NCBI GenBank assembly: GCA_002457235.1
Contig: NTJV01000003.1
Span: 1 to 36,249, forward strand
DNA length: 36,249 nucleotides
Source of the DNA: Puniceicoccaceae bacterium MED-G32
GTDB lineage: Bacteria; Verrucomicrobiota; Verrucomicrobiia; Opitutales; Coraliomargaritaceae
Direction of reading: 5' to 3'
Shown here: positions 29,714 to 36,249 of the stretch, in pieces
How the letters are laid out: every line of letters starts with the position of its first letter
How positions within the stretch are numbered: position 1 is the first letter of the stretch
Made by a program: the position numbers and the translations under genes
The notes under the pieces: model-generated
Told to the model about the DNA's origin: nothing
The model's input: only the letters and a program-made list of their open reading frames with translations
Databases searched by the model: none

Positions 29714-31552
29714 ATGAAAGAAATGTCTCCACTAGAAACACTGCGTCACTCATGCTCTCATGTGCTCGCAACTGCGATTCTTAGGCTATACCCAGACACT
29801 CAACTTGATATCGGACCACCGACCGACAACGGCTTTTACTACGACATTGATTGCCAGAAAAAACTCGATGCCTCGGACCTTGAAGCCATTGAGAAAGAAA
29901 TGAAGAAGGTGATTAAAGAAAATCAGAAATTCACTCGAATCGAAGCCACACGGGAAGAGGCTAAAGCAAAAATTGAAGCCAGTGGACAGACCCGCTATAA
30001 ATTCGGCCGATTAGATGACATTCCCGAAGGCGAAGCTGTTAGTTTTTATCAAAACGGCGAATTTACTGATCTCTGTGCAGGCCCACATGTTAACTATACT
30101 AAAAAAATAAAGGCCTTTAAACTCCTTTCCATTGCTGGAGCCTATCACAGAGGAGACGAAAATAATACTCAACTTCAACGCATATACGGAACTGCATTTC
30201 CTTCTGCTCAAGAACTGGAAGATTATTTAGAAAAACTTGAGCAAGCAAAAGCACGTGACCACCGAAAACTCGGAAAAGAATTAAAACTCTTCCACATAGA
30301 TGACGCTGTTGGATCAGGCATGATATTGTGGACGCCGAACGGGTCTATTATTCGAAACGAACTTCAGAATTTCATCAGTGAAGAGCTAAGGAAATCAGGG
30401 TATAGCCAAGTGCACACACCACACATAGGGAAACTTGGACTTTATCGTACTTCTGGACACTTCCCCTATTATAAAGAATCTCAATTTCCTCCAGTCGTAG
30501 AACCTGGAACATTAGAGCAACTTGCAAAGGAAGGTTGCTCCTGTGGCGAACTTTCGAACCAACTCGATGAAGGGACTGTTGATGGCTATTTACTCAAGCC
30601 GATGAACTGTCCGATGCATATCAAGATTTTTGATAGCCAACCCCACTCCTACCGAGACTTACCCATCCGCTTGGCTGAATTTGGAACTGTTTATCGTTGG
30701 GAGCAATCTGGTGAACTAAATGGCATGACTCGTGTTCGAGGTTTCACTCAAGATGACGCACATCTTTTCTGCACTGAAGAGCAAATTGCTGAAGAAATTG
30801 TTGGGTGCTTAAACTTAGTAAAACTTGTTTTCAAAACATTAGGCATGAATAATTATCGTGTTCGAATAGGATTGCGTGACACTGACTCAACTAAATATGT
30901 CGGCGATTCTAAACAATGGGATCATGCAGAAGATGCCTTAAGAAAAGCAGCTAAAAACCTAGGGGTTGACTTTACCGAAGAAGAAGGAGAAGCAGCTTTC
31001 TATGGACCCAAAATTGATTTCGTGGTCAAAGATGTGATTGAACGAGAATGGCAACTCGGCACTGTACAAGTAGACTACAATTTACCCGAACGTTTCGACC
31101 TAAGTTATATTGGAGCAGATAATGAAAAACATCGCCCTGTGATGATTCACCGAGCACCCTTTGGATCTATGGAGCGTTTCTGTGGTGTCCTCATTGAACA
31201 CTTTGCCGGCAACTTCCCAACTTGGCTCGCTCCCGAACAAGTCCGTATTCTCCCTATGAATGATGAACTCGTTGATGCGGCGAAAGCAATTGAATCGCAA
31301 TTATCTTCTGCAAAAATACGATGCACGGTCGATGAAGTGGCGGATAAACTTGGCGCAAAAATTCGGAAAGCAGAAATCGCTAAGGTACCTCACATGATAA
31401 TTCTTGGAAAAAAAGAAGCAGAAGCTGGGAAAATATCGGTGCGTTCTCGAGCCAACAAAGAACTAGAAAATATCTCAAGCGCAGATGACTTTATAACTTC
31501 TTTACTTGATATTATAAATACGAAAAAATTGCCCGATAATCAACAGTCCTAA
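29714..31552 (+). CDS. thrS: Threonine--tRNA ligase lacking the N-terminal TGS domain
   Basis: ThrS charges tRNA-Thr. I chose the ATG at 29714 (612 residues); a TTG at 29678 and an ATG at 29723 are alternatives. No TGS domain precedes the editing domain. The protein opens directly with METLRHSCSHV-type text carrying editing residues H12 and H16, with C121 and H125 in DLCAGPHV. The class II core has NCPMH (C299), YRWEQSGELNGMTRVRGFTQ, H350 and IHRAPFGSMERF (H479), the zinc ligands being C299, H350 and H479. An insert of about 25 residues (around 255-292, with CSCG at 275-278) sits before KPMNCP. The anticodon-binding domain is normal. The gene lies 68 bases after the SMP-30 gene. Confidence 0.95.
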   Translation: MKEMSPLETLRHSCSHVLATAILRLYPDTQLDIGPPTDNGFYYDIDCQKKLDASDLEAIEKEMKKVIKENQKFTRIEATREEAKAKIEASGQTRYKFGRLDDIPEGEAVSFYQNGEFTDLCAGPHVNYTKKIKAFKLLSIAGAYHRGDENNTQLQRIYGTAFPSAQELEDYLEKLEQAKARDHRKLGKELKLFHIDDAVGSGMILWTPNGSIIRNELQNFISEELRKSGYSQVHTPHIGKLGLYRTSGHFPYYKESQFPPVVEPGTLEQLAKEGCSCGELSNQLDEGTVDGYLLKPMNCPMHIKIFDSQPHSYRDLPIRLAEFGTVYRWEQSGELNGMTRVRGFTQDDAHLFCTEEQIAEEIVGCLNLVKLVFKTLGMNNYRVRIGLRDTDSTKYVGDSKQWDHAEDALRKAAKNLGVDFTEEEGEAAFYGPKIDFVVKDVIEREWQLGTVQVDYNLPERFDLSYIGADNEKHRPVMIHRAPFGSMERFCGVLIEHFAGNFPTWLAPEQVRILPMNDELVDAAKAIESQLSSAKIRCTVDEVADKLGAKIRKAEIAKVPHMIILGKKEAEAGKISVRSRANKELENISSADDFITSLLDIINTKKLPDNQQS

Positions 31553-31566
31553 ATTAGCCACATTAA

Positions 31567-31584
31567 ATAGCAATCGATTGCTAT
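31567..31584. repeat. Perfect 18-bp palindrome between thrS and the tRNA
   Basis: ATAGCAATCGATTGCTAT reads the same on both strands, 14 bases after the thrS stop. As RNA it would form a 7-bp stem with a TCGA loop, but no T-run follows, so it is not a standard terminator. It could be a protein-binding site or an RNA-processing signal. Confidence 0.6.
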
Positions 31585-31617
31585 CTTGCTCAATAGTTTA
31601 GATTTTATCAAGAAATC

Positions 31618-31645
31618 TTGACTTCAAAGCGTGGTTAGCTTTGAT
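31618..31645 (+). promoter_or_regulatory. Candidate promoter for the tRNA
   Basis: TTGACT (31618-31623) and TTTGAT (31640-31645) are 16 bases apart, five-of-six and four-of-six matches. Transcription would begin near 31652, about seven bases before the mature tRNA. The distance is right, but the -10 is weak and read-through from thrS is also possible. Confidence 0.35.
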
Positions 31646-31658
31646 AACTCGTTCGGAA

Positions 31659-31733
<75 letters not shown>

Positions 31734-31753
31734 TTTTACATCAAGTATTAACT

Positions 31754-32353
31754 ATGTTTACAGGTATTGTTGAAGAGACAGGGATCGTCCGTTCTTTTGA
31801 AGAACTGGATCAAGCATGGCGTCTCGAAATAGAAGCAAAATTAATTTTAGACGACATTAAGCTTGGAGATAGTGTTTCAATCAATGGTTGCTGTTTAACG
31901 GTTGTTGGTATTCAGGGTGCATGCTTATTTTTTGATTTATTAGAAGAATCGATTCGAAAAACCTCTATTAAATCAGTGTCAAATGGTAGTTTAGTGAATC
32001 TTGAGCGAGCTCTACTCCCCACATCTCGAATGGGAGGACATTTTGTTTCTGGGCATGTTGATGGATTAGGTGCCATTCGTTCCATTGAAAAAAACGATAA
32101 AGATACCATTATTGAAATAAGCCCTGCGGAATCAGACGTTACTTCCTTAAAATATGTCGTGCCAAAGGGATGCATTACACTGGACGGTATTTCATTAACC
32201 ATTTACTCCGTAAATGAATCGAGTTTTAGTGTTTGGTTGATCCCTCATACCCTAGAAGTTACCAATTTGCACAGCAAATCGGTGGGCGATCCTATTAACA
32301 TTGAATATGATATGATCGCCAAGTATTTAGAAAAATTGCAGGTTTCAAAATAA
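31754..32353 (+). CDS. ribE: Riboflavin synthase alpha subunit
   Basis: RibE dismutates two 6,7-dimethyl-8-ribityllumazine molecules to riboflavin. The protein of 199 residues begins with the invariant [10 protein letters not shown] and contains two lumazine-binding repeats. The first is near 1-85, with SINGCCLTV. The second starts near [14 protein letters not shown] and includes GISLTIYSV and [10 protein letters not shown]. The ATG at 31754 is chosen because MFTGIVEE is the conserved family start. A longer frame back to 31631 would read through the tRNA. No FMN riboswitch is seen in the 20 bases between the tRNA and the gene. Other rib genes are not in the window. Confidence 0.97.
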   Translation: MFTGIVEETGIVRSFEELDQAWRLEIEAKLILDDIKLGDSVSINGCCLTVVGIQGACLFFDLLEESIRKTSIKSVSNGSLVNLERALLPTSRMGGHFVSGHVDGLGAIRSIEKNDKDTIIEISPAESDVTSLKYVVPKGCITLDGISLTIYSVNESSFSVWLIPHTLEVTNLHSKSVGDPINIEYDMIAKYLEKLQVSK

Positions 32354-32424
32354 CTCTACTATCTTTTCGCTAATTTTTATTGAGCTTATCATCTTAATCC
32401 CTTCTATTGAGATAACATTAAACT

Positions 32425-33351
32425 ATGGAAGATATAATCATTTTAGGAACAGGCTGTGCAGGTTTGACTGCGGCCATCTATACAGGGCGTGCACAATTAA
32501 ATCCTCTCGTTTTAGAGGGCTCTCAGCCTGGTGGACAATTAACCACCACTTCTGAAGTAGAAAATTTTCCAGGATTTCCTGAAGGAATTGATGGATACAC
32601 AATGATGGATCGCTTGAGAAAACAAGCCGCTCGATTCGGAGCACGTTTTGAACACGCAAAAATTGATTCCATAGAAGTGAATGGAACGACTAAAATTTTA
32701 CATGCAGGTGATAAAACCTTTGAGGCGAAAGCAGTGATTATTGCGACAGGGGCAAGACCAAGATTACTCGACATTCCTGGAGAAAAAGAAATGTACGGCG
32801 GAAAAGGAGTTACAACCTGTGCTACTTGCGATGGTGCTTTCTATCGAGATATGGATGTGACCGTGATTGGAGGTGGTGATTCAGCCTGCGAAGAAGCCCT
32901 CTTTTTAACACGCTTTTGTTCTAAAGTTACCTTAGTACATCGTCGTGATACTTTAAGAGCCTCAAAAATAATGGCCGAGCGGACTCTTGCCCACGAAAAA
33001 ATTGAAGTGGTATGGAATGCGAATCCCGAAGCAGTCCTTGCAGATGAGTCTGGTAATGCACGAGCTTTAAAAGTTAAGAAAACCGATACAGGAGATTCCG
33101 AAGAGATACCTTGCAAGGGGGTATTTATAGCTATTGGGCACATTCCAAATACAGACTTTGTTCAAGGCTTACTCGATAGAGATGACAATGGCTATATTGT
33201 TCCAGCTTCTGAAAGCCAAGTACGAACTTCTCTTCCTGGACTATTTGCTGCGGGCGATTGCGTTGACCATGTTTACCGCCAAGCAATCACAGCTGCGGGC
33301 ATGGGTTGCCAATCAGCAATTGAAGTGGAACGCTGGTTAGCCGAACTATAA
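32425..33351 (+). CDS. trxB: Thioredoxin reductase
   Basis: TrxB uses NADPH and FAD to reduce thioredoxin. The 308-residue protein has the FAD motif [10 protein letters not shown] (8-17), [19 protein letters not shown] (33-51), the redox pair CATC (C132, C135) and the NADPH motif [12 protein letters not shown] (147-158) with [10 protein letters not shown]. The C-terminal [21 protein letters not shown] closes the FAD domain. Length is normal. It begins 71 bases after ribE, and pdxH begins nine bases after its stop. The second position of the FAD motif has Thr and Cys (GTGCAG) rather than the usual GxGPAG, a small variation within the family. Confidence 0.97.
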   Translation: MEDIIILGTGCAGLTAAIYTGRAQLNPLVLEGSQPGGQLTTTSEVENFPGFPEGIDGYTMMDRLRKQAARFGARFEHAKIDSIEVNGTTKILHAGDKTFEAKAVIIATGARPRLLDIPGEKEMYGGKGVTTCATCDGAFYRDMDVTVIGGGDSACEEALFLTRFCSKVTLVHRRDTLRASKIMAERTLAHEKIEVVWNANPEAVLADESGNARALKVKKTDTGDSEEIPCKGVFIAIGHIPNTDFVQGLLDRDDNGYIVPASESQVRTSLPGLFAAGDCVDHVYRQAITAAGMGCQSAIEVERWLAEL

Positions 33352-33360
33352 TAAGAATTT

Positions 33361-33996
33361 ATGGATTTATCCGATTTAAGAATAAGCTACACCAAAGACA
33401 GCTTCAGTGAATCTGATCTTTTTAAAAGCCCTTTTGATCAATTTGAAAAATGGTTTTCTGAAGCACTTAAATCTAAATTAGATGAGCCCAATGCGATGAG
33501 TCTAGCTACGATATCACCGGATGGGAAGCCCCGCACTCGGATTGTATTGGTTAAGGATTTCTCTAAGGATGGTTTGATCTTTTATACCAATTACGAAAGT
33601 GCTAAAGCAAAGGGCATGGATGTTAATAAGGATGTTTCTGTGAATTTCGTTTGGCATCCTTTACAAAGGCAAATCAACATTCAAGGATTCACAGAAAAAG
33701 TGGATCGCAAAGTTTCAGAACTTTATTTTCACAGTCGCCCAAGGGGTAGCCAATTAGGCGCACTCGTCTCGCCTCAAAGTACGGTAATTGCATCTCGAAA
33801 GGTACTTGAAGATCGATTAGCTGAACTGGATGCTCGATATCAAGACGAGCCCATTCCTCTTCCTGAAAATTGGGGTGGTATTCGCATTATTCCCACACGT
33901 TTTGAATTTTGGCAAGGTCGTGATAATCGCTTACATGATCGCTTTGAATATAATTTGCAAAATGATCAATGGTTGAGTCAACGACTGGCTCCTTAA
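33361..33996 (+). CDS. pdxH: Pyridoxamine 5'-phosphate oxidase
   Basis: PdxH oxidises pyridoxine/pyridoxamine 5'-phosphate to PLP using FMN. The 211-residue protein has [20 protein letters not shown] (44-63), [33 protein letters not shown], the [16 protein letters not shown] stretch and C-terminal [16 protein letters not shown], all as in the family. It is cytosolic, close to normal length (E. coli 218). It lies nine bases after trxB and 16 bases before kdsA. PLP is required by GlyA and SpeA, both encoded in this window. Confidence 0.97.
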   Translation: MDLSDLRISYTKDSFSESDLFKSPFDQFEKWFSEALKSKLDEPNAMSLATISPDGKPRTRIVLVKDFSKDGLIFYTNYESAKAKGMDVNKDVSVNFVWHPLQRQINIQGFTEKVDRKVSELYFHSRPRGSQLGALVSPQSTVIASRKVLEDRLAELDARYQDEPIPLPENWGGIRIIPTRFEFWQGRDNRLHDRFEYNLQNDQWLSQRLAP

Positions 33997-34012
33997 CTTA
34001 AAAAAATCTGAT

Positions 34013-34807
34013 ATGTTATACCAATCTGACAAACTCCTTCTCATAGCTGGTCCTTGTTCACTTGAAAGCATTGACCTTTGTCGTGAAGTAGCAGATACAC
34101 TTGCCAAATTAGAACAAGAATACCCTGCTCTTAATATAGTCTTTAAAGGCTCCTTTGATAAAGCGAATCGAACCTCAATCAAAAGCAATCGAGGAACGGG
34201 CATTGATGAAGGCTTGGCTATTTTTCGAAAGATTAAAGAAGAATATGGCTTCCCAACACTAACTGATATCCATTTGCCGGATCAGGCAGGAATCGTTTCC
34301 GAAGTGGTGGATGTTTTACAAATCCCTGCATTTTTATGCCGACAGACCGATTTAATCATAGCCGCTTCAGAAACTGATAGCGTGGTGAATGTGAAAAAAG
34401 GACAATTTTTATCACCTCAAGAAATGTCTCATGTGATTCACAAGCTAGAATCCTTAGAAGCTAAAGAAATATGGCAAACGGAACGTGGCAGCAGCTTTGG
34501 CTACCAAAACTTAGTCGTAGATATGCGAAGTTTTGGTATTATGAATGAAAACGGACATCCGACGATCATTGATGCGACTCATAGTGTACAACTTCCGGGA
34601 GCAGGTAACGGGACTAGCAGTGGTCAACGAGAATTTGTTCCTTTGTTAGCACGGTCTGCCTTAGCAGCAGGTGCGAACGGAGTCTTTCTTGAAACTCACC
34701 CCAACCCAGATAATGCAATATCAGATTCAGCAACACAGTTACCGCTGCACGAGCTCGCTAAATTAATTCCTCAATTAATTGCGATAAAAATGGCAACCCT
34801 TTCCTAG
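34013..34807 (+). CDS. kdsA: 3-deoxy-D-manno-octulosonate 8-phosphate synthase (metal-dependent type)
   Basis: KdsA condenses arabinose 5-phosphate with PEP to Kdo 8-phosphate for LPS, so the organism is very probably Gram-negative with Kdo. The 264-residue TIM barrel carries IAGPCSLES with C15, where E. coli has Asn. Together with H190 (DATHSVQ), E227 and D238 ([16 protein letters not shown]) this gives the metal ligands of the Aquifex-type metal-dependent enzyme, with nearly the same spacings. Substrate motifs [11 protein letters not shown] and RGTGIDEGL are present. It lies 16 bases after pdxH and 21 before rsmD. The ATG at 34013 puts C15 near the expected place. Confidence 0.97.
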   Translation: MLYQSDKLLLIAGPCSLESIDLCREVADTLAKLEQEYPALNIVFKGSFDKANRTSIKSNRGTGIDEGLAIFRKIKEEYGFPTLTDIHLPDQAGIVSEVVDVLQIPAFLCRQTDLIIAASETDSVVNVKKGQFLSPQEMSHVIHKLESLEAKEIWQTERGSSFGYQNLVVDMRSFGIMNENGHPTIIDATHSVQLPGAGNGTSSGQREFVPLLARSALAAGANGVFLETHPNPDNAISDSATQLPLHELAKLIPQLIAIKMATLS

Positions 34808-34828
34808 TCATTCAATTCTCGATATAAC

Positions 34829-35413
34829 ATGCGCATCACCGGAGGCAAAGCACGAGGCATCGCCTTAAAATCTCCCAATGGTCAAAACACACGGCCTGCT
34901 ACCGATCGCACGAGAGAGTCACTTTTTTCCAGTTTAGCAAACAGCATAGAAGATGTTACTTGCGTAGACTTATTTGCTGGCTCTGGAAGCTACGGCCTTG
35001 AAGCCTTAAGCCGAGGAGCAAAATCTTGTCTGTTTATAGAGCACAATCGAACAGCAATTGAATGCATAAAGCAGAACGCTCAAACCGTAGTCAAAAGTGC
35101 TGAACTTAAATCAGAAGCGATTCAAATAAAGCAATCTGACTTACTTAAAGCTCACTCAGCCTCCAATCAACAAAGCTTTGATTTTATTTTCTTAGACCCA
35201 CCCTATGCTTTATGGGAAAGCCATAGCGAATATTTACTGGATACACTAGCTTTAAGCTGTGCCAATGAAACTACACAGCTCATTATAGAGTGTCCAAGTG
35301 AGTTTAAACTAAATGAGATTTCATCACATTGGAGTCTTGGAAAAAGACTGGGCAAAGAAGGTAAAGGAAAACCTAATATTCAGATATACAAGAGAATCAA
35401 TCTGAGCACTTAA
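34829..35413 (+). CDS. rsmD: 16S rRNA guanine(966)-N2-methyltransferase RsmD
   Basis: RsmD methylates N2 of G966 in 16S rRNA after 30S proteins bind. The 194-residue protein has RITGGKARGIALKSP (2-16), RPATDRTRESLFSSL, the SAM motif VDLFAGSGSYGLEALSRGA (46-64) and the catalytic FLDPPYALW (D123-Y126). It is a normal length. It lies 21 bases after kdsA. Its last 17 bases overlap the 3' end of tatD, convergent on the other strand. RsmD often sits near coaD; none is visible here. Confidence 0.95.
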   Translation: MRITGGKARGIALKSPNGQNTRPATDRTRESLFSSLANSIEDVTCVDLFAGSGSYGLEALSRGAKSCLFIEHNRTAIECIKQNAQTVVKSAELKSEAIQIKQSDLLKAHSASNQQSFDFIFLDPPYALWESHSEYLLDTLALSCANETTQLIIECPSEFKLNEISSHWSLGKRLGKEGKGKPNIQIYKRINLST

Positions 35414-36203
35414 GACCAAAAAAACTTCGAGTATTTTCAGCTAACTTTTCGGCTAAAGCTTCAGGCTCAATTCCAAATAATTCAGCACATTTTAATCCAA
35501 TATTGGCTACATAGGCCGGCTCATTCTTTTTACCCCTATAGGGCTCAGGAGTTAAATACGGACTGTCTGTTTCGATCATCAAATTATCAACACCCTGCTC
35601 GATTAAAGCCTTTTGAACATTAGGTGCATTTTTATAAGTAATGATCCCAGTAAAAGAAGCACGCCCTCCTCTCTGAATAAGCAATTTAATTTGCTCCGAT
35701 GAATAACTAAAACAATGCACCACCACTTTCTCCCAATCGACACCTGAAGCATCTATCATGGATAAAGTATCCTCAAAAGCATTTCGACTATGAATCACGA
35801 TGGCGCAATTTTGCCTCTTAGCGATCTGTAGCTGAACTTCAAAGGCCGATTGTTGATGAGCTTTTAGGGCTTCTGTTGCTTCCGCATCTTTTGGTAAATG
35901 AAAATAATCGAGTCCGATTTCTCCTAAAGCAACTGGTAATATAGGACGACTGAAATACGCTTCTAAGTGATCCACAGTCTTTGCCCAAGCTTCGGTCACA
36001 TAACAAGGATGCAATCCTACAGTATAAGCTATTCGATCAGGCAGCTCAGAAGCCAAATTATAATTGATCTCCCAATCCTTTAAATCAGTACCAATAGCAA
36101 TCATTTGATGCACGCCTGAAGCTTGCGCTCGATCTAAAATCTCAGGCAATACACCCTTATTCAAGAAACCATCTAAATGACAATGACTGTCGATCCATTC
36201 CAT
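35397..36203 (-). CDS. tatD: TatD-family metal-dependent hydrolase/DNase
   Basis: TatD proteins are TIM-barrel metal hydrolases with 3'-5' exonuclease/DNase activity, used in DNA repair or D-aminoacyl-tRNA removal in some groups. I chose the ATG at 36203 (268 residues), which yields MEWIDSHCHLD; a longer frame to 36245 lacks support. Metal-binding residues are H7 and H9 (SHCHLD), E95 (LGEIGLDYF), H138 (VIHSRNAFEDTL), H163 (VVHCFSYS) and D213 (IETDSPYLTPEPYRGKKNEP). All are present. It converges on rsmD with a 17-base overlap and no terminator. Its promoter lies in or beyond the last 46 bases of the window. Confidence 0.95.
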   Translation of the reverse strand: MEWIDSHCHLDGFLNKGVLPEILDRAQASGVHQMIAIGTDLKDWEINYNLASELPDRIAYTVGLHPCYVTEAWAKTVDHLEAYFSRPILPVALGEIGLDYFHLPKDAEATEALKAHQQSAFEVQLQIAKRQNCAIVIHSRNAFEDTLSMIDASGVDWEKVVVHCFSYSSEQIKLLIQRGGRASFTGIITYKNAPNVQKALIEQGVDNLMIETDSPYLTPEPYRGKKNEPAYVANIGLKCAELFGIEPEALAEKLAENTRSFFGLKCSD

Positions 36204-36249
36204 AGTAATTAAATGTGATAAAACAAAGCAGGAAAAAGTCATCACAAAA

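Noticed and set aside
36214-36246. TGTGAT...ATCACA inverted repeat upstream of tatD, resembling a CRP half-site pair
   Set aside because: The arms are 21 bases apart, whereas CRP sites are spaced by six; the repeat also touches the window edge.

Overview
This window looks like chromosomal DNA of an AT-rich, Gram-negative, heterotrophic bacterium. The best guess is a member of Verrucomicrobiota, perhaps class Opitutia. That is inferred from gene content and protein style, not from any search. Pointers are a short pseudopilin with a glycine-rich GHILFYDGHVEFF tail, a five-helix cytochrome-b558 succinate dehydrogenase operon (sdhC-sdhA-sdhB), a NamZ-type muramidase (DUF1343) next to rodA and rng, and kdsA for LPS Kdo. 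No start codon has a convincing, well-spaced Shine-Dalgarno sequence, so initiation may be SD-independent.

Layout. 1-1217 (minus): a hypothetical protein, then mgtE cut by the window edge. 1321-9776 (plus): Nudix hydrolase, rodA, rng, namZ, a large exported protein with three tandem GxW modules, glyA and a pseudopilin, closed by a clear terminator. 9883-11933 (plus): CBS-type inorganic pyrophosphatase and a 70-residue possible ribbon-helix-helix protein. 11958-15522 (minus): sdhCAB. 15710-20314 (plus): pyrG, trpC, rsmA and a dicarboxylate/amino-acid symporter. 20304-25043 (minus): PEGA-like lipoprotein, speA, metX, metW, queF. 25155-26210 (plus): a CNNM/CorC-like protein. 26211-27227 (minus): hemB. 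27305-35413 (plus): cysS, an SMP-30-family protein, thrS, a CAT-anticodon tRNA, ribE, trxB, pdxH, kdsA, rsmD. 35397-36203 (minus): tatD.

The content is mostly housekeeping: cell wall and envelope (rodA, namZ, kdsA), translation and RNA (rng, rsmA, rsmD, cysS, thrS, queF, tRNA), amino acids, cofactors and nucleotides (glyA, trpC, metX/metW, speA, hemB, ribE, pdxH, pyrG), and respiration or redox (sdh, trxB). Packing is tight: no non-coding stretch exceeds about 190 bases, convergent genes overlap or abut, and several genes are separated by fewer than 25 bases.

I found no CRISPR array, phage, insertion sequence, toxin-antitoxin pair with both partners, or recognisable defence island. The most unusual items are the triple-module exported protein (6257-7705), the NamZ gene whose signal peptide seems to begin at a non-standard codon, a ThrS without its TGS domain but with an extra cysteine-bearing insert, a perfect palindrome inside the promoter of the lipoprotein-speA-met cluster, and a run of inverted repeats between thrS and the tRNA.
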